Part shown: positions 61,195-64,000 of the stretch, piece after piece | Layout of the letters: each line of letters begins with the position of its first letter | Position numbering within the stretch: the stretch's first letter is position 1 | Assembly: GCA_964627305.1 (NCBI GenBank) | Contig: CAZVHP010000010.1 | Location: forward strand, 1 to 64,000 | Direction of reading: 5' to 3' | DNA length: 64,000 nt | Source: WJKG01 sp964627305 | GTDB lineage: Bacteria > Zixibacteria > MSB-5A5 > GN15 > FEB-12 | Position numbers and translations under genes: made by a program | The notes under the pieces: generated by a model | Seen by the model: the letters and a program-made list of their open reading frames with translations, nothing else | What the model was told of the DNA's origin: nothing | Databases searched by the model: none

Positions 61195-62683
61195 GCAACG
61201 TGCCAGCGGGATCCTCCTGCATGTCTCTTCGCTCCCGTCAGCCTACGGTATCGGTGATCTGGGACACTCGGCCCGCACCTTCATCGAAACCCTCCACGCC
61301 GCCGGACAGCGCCTGTGGCAGGTATTGCCCCTGCAGCCGGTCGATGACACTCACCACTTTTCGCCTTACAGCAGCTCCTCGGCCTTTGCCGGCAACCGCT
61401 ACCTCATCAGCCCCGAGTTACTGGTCGAACACGGTTTCATAGCTGCCGAGGATCTGGCCGCTGCCCCACGATTCCCCGACGACCATGTCGACTATCCCGC
61501 TGTCACGAAGTTCAAGCACCAGTTGCTCAGCCGTGCCTGGGAGCGGTATGCTCAACACGGTGATACCGCCGCATTCGAGAGCTTCTGCCACGCGGAAGCC
61601 TCATGGCTCGACGATTACGCCCTGTTTGTGGTCGCCAGAGACCAGAATGACCGCAGAAGCTGGATCGAATGGCCTGAACCTCTGCGTGATCGCGATCCGG
61701 AGGCACTGAAACGCTTCCATGAGGAACACCGTGACCAGATCGACCGAATCAAGTTCGAGCAGTTCCTCTTCTTCCAGCAATGGGAACTGCTGCGTGCCTT
61801 CGCCAACGAACACGACATCCAGATCTTTGGCGATCTGCCCATCTACGTGATCCACGACTCAGCCGATGTCTGGGCCAATCCCGGCATCTTCAAGCTCGAC
61901 AAAAAGCTCAAGCCAAAGGTGGTTGCGGGTGTCCCGCCGGACTACTTCAGCAAGACCGGCCAGCTCTGGGGAAACCCCGTCTACAACTGGGCGGCGCTCA
62001 GGCGCCAGGACTACCGATGGTGGCTGCGTCGGCTGGAGCAGATGTTCAGGCTCTATGACATTGTGCGTATCGACCACTTCCGGGGACTCATCGCCTATTG
62101 GGAAGTCCCTGCTCACCACAAGACCGCTGTCGATGGACGCTGGGTGAAGGCTCCGGTCGATGACTTCCTGACGAAAGTACATCGGCAATTCGAGAACCCT
62201 CGCGTTGTTGCCGAGGATCTCGGCACCATCACCGATGACGTGGTCAGGGTGATGAAACGATACCGGCTCCCCGGTATGAAGGTTCTGGAGTTTGCCTTCG
62301 GCGAAGACAACCCGAAACACAAGTACCTGCCTGAGAACTACGATGAGGATTCGGTCGTCTATACCGGCACACATGACAACAATACTATTGTGGGCTGGTT
62401 CAGGAACGAAGTCGACACCGAGCAGAAAGAGCGCATTGAGCGCTATCTTGGCACCGAAGTGTCCGCTGCTGATATCCACTGGCACCTGATCCGCCTGGCG
62501 CTTCAATCACGGGCACGGCTGGCGTTGTTTCCGATTCAGGACGTGCTCGGTCTTGACGAGCGCGCGCGCATGAACACCCCCGCCACAACCAAAGATAACT
62601 GGTCCTGGCGCCTCACTCCGGAGCAGATGGTACAGATACCGGTGAAGAAACTGGCTGAACTGACGGCTCAATCGCATCGCTGA
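61187..62683 (+). CDS. malQ: 4-alpha-glucanotransferase (amylomaltase)
   Basis: Transfers maltooligosaccharide segments between chains, supplying TreY with longer substrates and recycling short ones. The 498-residue GH77 enzyme carries SGILLHVSSLPSAYGIGDLG at the start, then DLPIYVIHDSADVWANP, the nucleophile in DIVRIDHFRGLIAYWEVP (about Asp289), acid/base Glu in VAEDLGTITDDV (about 340), and TGTHDNNTIVGWF. The ATG at 61187 overlaps the treY stop by 8 bp. It is the last gene of the operon glgB-treZ-GH57-treY-malQ. Confidence 0.94.
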   Translation: MTKQRASGILLHVSSLPSAYGIGDLGHSARTFIETLHAAGQRLWQVLPLQPVDDTHHFSPYSSSSAFAGNRYLISPELLVEHGFIAAEDLAAAPRFPDDHVDYPAVTKFKHQLLSRAWERYAQHGDTAAFESFCHAEASWLDDYALFVVARDQNDRRSWIEWPEPLRDRDPEALKRFHEEHRDQIDRIKFEQFLFFQQWELLRAFANEHDIQIFGDLPIYVIHDSADVWANPGIFKLDKKLKPKVVAGVPPDYFSKTGQLWGNPVYNWAALRRQDYRWWLRRLEQMFRLYDIVRIDHFRGLIAYWEVPAHHKTAVDGRWVKAPVDDFLTKVHRQFENPRVVAEDLGTITDDVVRVMKRYRLPGMKVLEFAFGEDNPKHKYLPENYDEDSVVYTGTHDNNTIVGWFRNEVDTEQKERIERYLGTEVSAADIHWHLIRLALQSRARLALFPIQDVLGLDERARMNTPATTKDNWSWRLTPEQMVQIPVKKLAELTAQSHR

Positions 62684-62745
62684 CTACCGGCTCGGCTCAC
62701 GCCGAACTTCCCAGTGGTGTTCAATTCCTGAGCAATTCTGCCGAT

Positions 62746-62784
62746 CTACGTAGCAAGACCACTAGTTACAAGACTACTACGTAG
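62746..62784. promoter_or_regulatory. Two copies of CTACGTAG, 31 bp apart
   Basis: CTACGTAG occurs at 62746-62753 and 62777-62784 (the second extends to ACTACGTAGT), with an ACTAGT palindrome between. Starts are 31 bp apart, about three helical turns. They lie between malQ and the sensor gene, a plausible operator for a dimeric regulator of the sensor gene. No T-tract hairpin typical of a malQ terminator was found. Confidence 0.35.
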
Positions 62785-62828
62785 TGAGACTACTCACCAT
62801 CTTATGAACGGCTGGATCAGAGAGAGCT

Positions 62829-64000
62829 ATGTCGGACACATCGACACCGGAATCGCCGCCACGCCCGCTTCAGCCGGAAGACGGCGCCTCGAGTCTTCTT
62901 GCCGCAAGACCCCCGAGGCTCCTGACTCTTCACCGGCAGCACGATACGAGCATGGCACCGTCCCTCCTGACAACCGGTGACTTCGAGCGCTACATGGCCG
63001 TCGTTGCCTCGCGCCTGACCACGACTGCCGATGAGAACCTCGAATCCGAACTACACAAGGTCGTAATCACCGTCGGTAAGCTCATTGCCGATAGCTCGGT
63101 CCATCTGTACCTGTTCGATGACACCCAGCAGCAAGTATTGATAACTCACCACTACAGTCACTCGGATGGAGGCATAATCTGGCACGTATCGCAGCCGATC
63201 AATGACTTCCCGTGCTCACTCCGCCACCTGCGCTGGTTCGAGAGGGATCATTGCCCTCAGGTCTGTGATGTCCCGAAGCTGCTCGCCGACGAACGCTCCC
63301 GGGCGCTGCGCGAATATGATGCCGCCTCAGTGCTGAATATCCCCCTGTGGGCCGGTCCCCGGCAATACGGTGCACTACTGCTGACCCTCACCGACCGCTC
63401 GCGAGGCTGGTCCGAAAGTGATGTCACTCTCCTGAAAATCTTCGGTCAGGTCCTGGCCAGTGGTATAGCTCATGCTCACATGAAGCAGACCCTTACCGAG
63501 CGCGAACGTCGGTTCCGAGCCATCGTCAACTGCGCCTCCGACTGGGAAGACTGGCTGGATCCTCAGGGCAAAGTGCTCTATATCAACCCCGCTGTCCAGC
63601 GGATTACCGGGTACGCAGTGGAGGAATGCCTGTCGATGCCCAATTACCCAGTGCCAATTGTGCACGAGGACGACAGGAAACTGGTCTCGGAACGACTTAC
63701 GGGGGCCATCGCCGGAAGCTCAGGCAACGACCTCGAATTCAGGATACGCACGAGGGAGGGAAGCATCCGCTGGATCGCCGTGTCATGGCAACCTATTTTC
63801 GACGAATCCGGCCAACCACTGGGCACCCGCTCCAGCATGTGTGACATCACGAGACGAAAGACGGCCGAACGCCGCATGAAGACTGCCAATGACGCGCTGC
63901 GCAGCCTGATCAACTCCGCGCCGGATTCTGCCGCTCTGGTTGAGAAGGACGGAAGGGTCGTGGCCATCAATCAGACCCTCTGTAATTTCCTCGGCCGGCC
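62829..64000 (+). CDS. GAF-PAS sensor protein, 3' end beyond window
   Basis: A sensor protein beginning at ATG 62829 (AGAGAG just upstream) and running to the window end without a stop, so only about the first 390 residues are visible. The N-terminal 45 residues are polar and Pro-rich. A GAF domain follows (about 55-215, containing SVHLYLFDDTQQQVLITHHY and SVLNIPLWAGPRQYGALLLT). Then a PAS domain with PAC motif (about 220-335, IRWIAVSWQPIFDESGQPLG, DITRRKTAERRM), and a second PAS begins at about 345. There is no transmembrane segment. The output, perhaps a histidine kinase or diguanylate cyclase, is not visible. Its neighbour is malQ. Confidence 0.8.
   Translation, partial: MSDTSTPESPPRPLQPEDGASSLLAARPPRLLTLHRQHDTSMAPSLLTTGDFERYMAVVASRLTTTADENLESELHKVVITVGKLIADSSVHLYLFDDTQQQVLITHHYSHSDGGIIWHVSQPINDFPCSLRHLRWFERDHCPQVCDVPKLLADERSRALREYDAASVLNIPLWAGPRQYGALLLTLTDRSRGWSESDVTLLKIFGQVLASGIAHAHMKQTLTERERRFRAIVNCASDWEDWLDPQGKVLYINPAVQRITGYAVEECLSMPNYPVPIVHEDDRKLVSERLTGAIAGSSGNDLEFRIRTREGSIRWIAVSWQPIFDESGQPLGTRSSMCDITRRKTAERRMKTANDALRSLINSAPDSAALVEKDGRVVAINQTLCNFLGR

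Overview
The window reads as a chromosomal segment of a Gram-negative, GC-rich bacterium of the FCB superphylum, perhaps Zixibacteria or a relative. That placement is an inference. It rests on one large secreted protein ending in a type IX secretion (T9SS)-style tail with an NPFNP motif, on tripartite envelope pumps and periplasmic lipoproteins, and on overall gene content. No rRNA, CRISPR array, insertion sequence or prophage was seen, and the gene content looks like ordinary chromosome.

Layout. 0.1-7 kb (minus): an RND efflux pair, then phosphomannomutase with a double-receiver protein. 7.3-12 kb (plus): a secreted beta-helix / cysteine-peptidase-like protein whose first 85 codons are out of frame with the rest. 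12.2-14.5 kb: a transsulfuration pair. 14.9-20 kb: greA, cytochrome bd oxidase (cydAB), a DUF378 membrane protein, a DUF4397 lipoprotein and a bacteriohemerythrin. 20.4-24.1 kb (minus): tRNA-Ser(CGA), two small membrane proteins, tadA, hemW, lepB. 24.4-27.8 kb: a small membrane protein, a redoxin lipoprotein and a DsbD/ScsB-like thiol reductase. 28.1-34.5 kb (plus): a Cys-rich secreted protein and a CusCBA-type copper/silver efflux operon. 34.7-37.8 kb: a small kinase-like protein, a NADAR-TPR fusion and a phosphodiester glycosidase.

37.9-51.4 kb (minus) is a long set of stress and energy genes: AI-2E-family membrane protein, Ca2+-type P-ATPase, 2-hydroxyacid dehydrogenase, an orphan alternate-type ATP synthase epsilon subunit, PEP synthase, a degenerate receiver, a sigma-54 activator, DUF72, a ribosome hibernation factor with a cold-shock domain, a small membrane protein and a six-BON-domain periplasmic protein. 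52-62.7 kb (plus) is a tightly packed storage-sugar operon: glgB, treZ, GH57/DUF3536, treY, malQ. The window ends inside a GAF-PAS sensor gene.

The most interesting hypothesis is that 37.9-62.7 kb works as a starvation or dormancy island under sigma-54 control. The sigma-54 activator is encoded inside it. A well-formed -24/-12 element lies ahead of the BON gene and a weaker one ahead of the receiver-ppsA operon. The products would combine ribosome hibernation, PEP recovery, ion homeostasis, envelope maintenance and trehalose/glycogen turnover. Other points worth a second look are two apparent single-base frameshifts, three genes whose predicted promoters leave almost no 5' leader, a metal pump adaptor with three metal-binding modules, and the NADAR-TPR fusion with altered signature residues.
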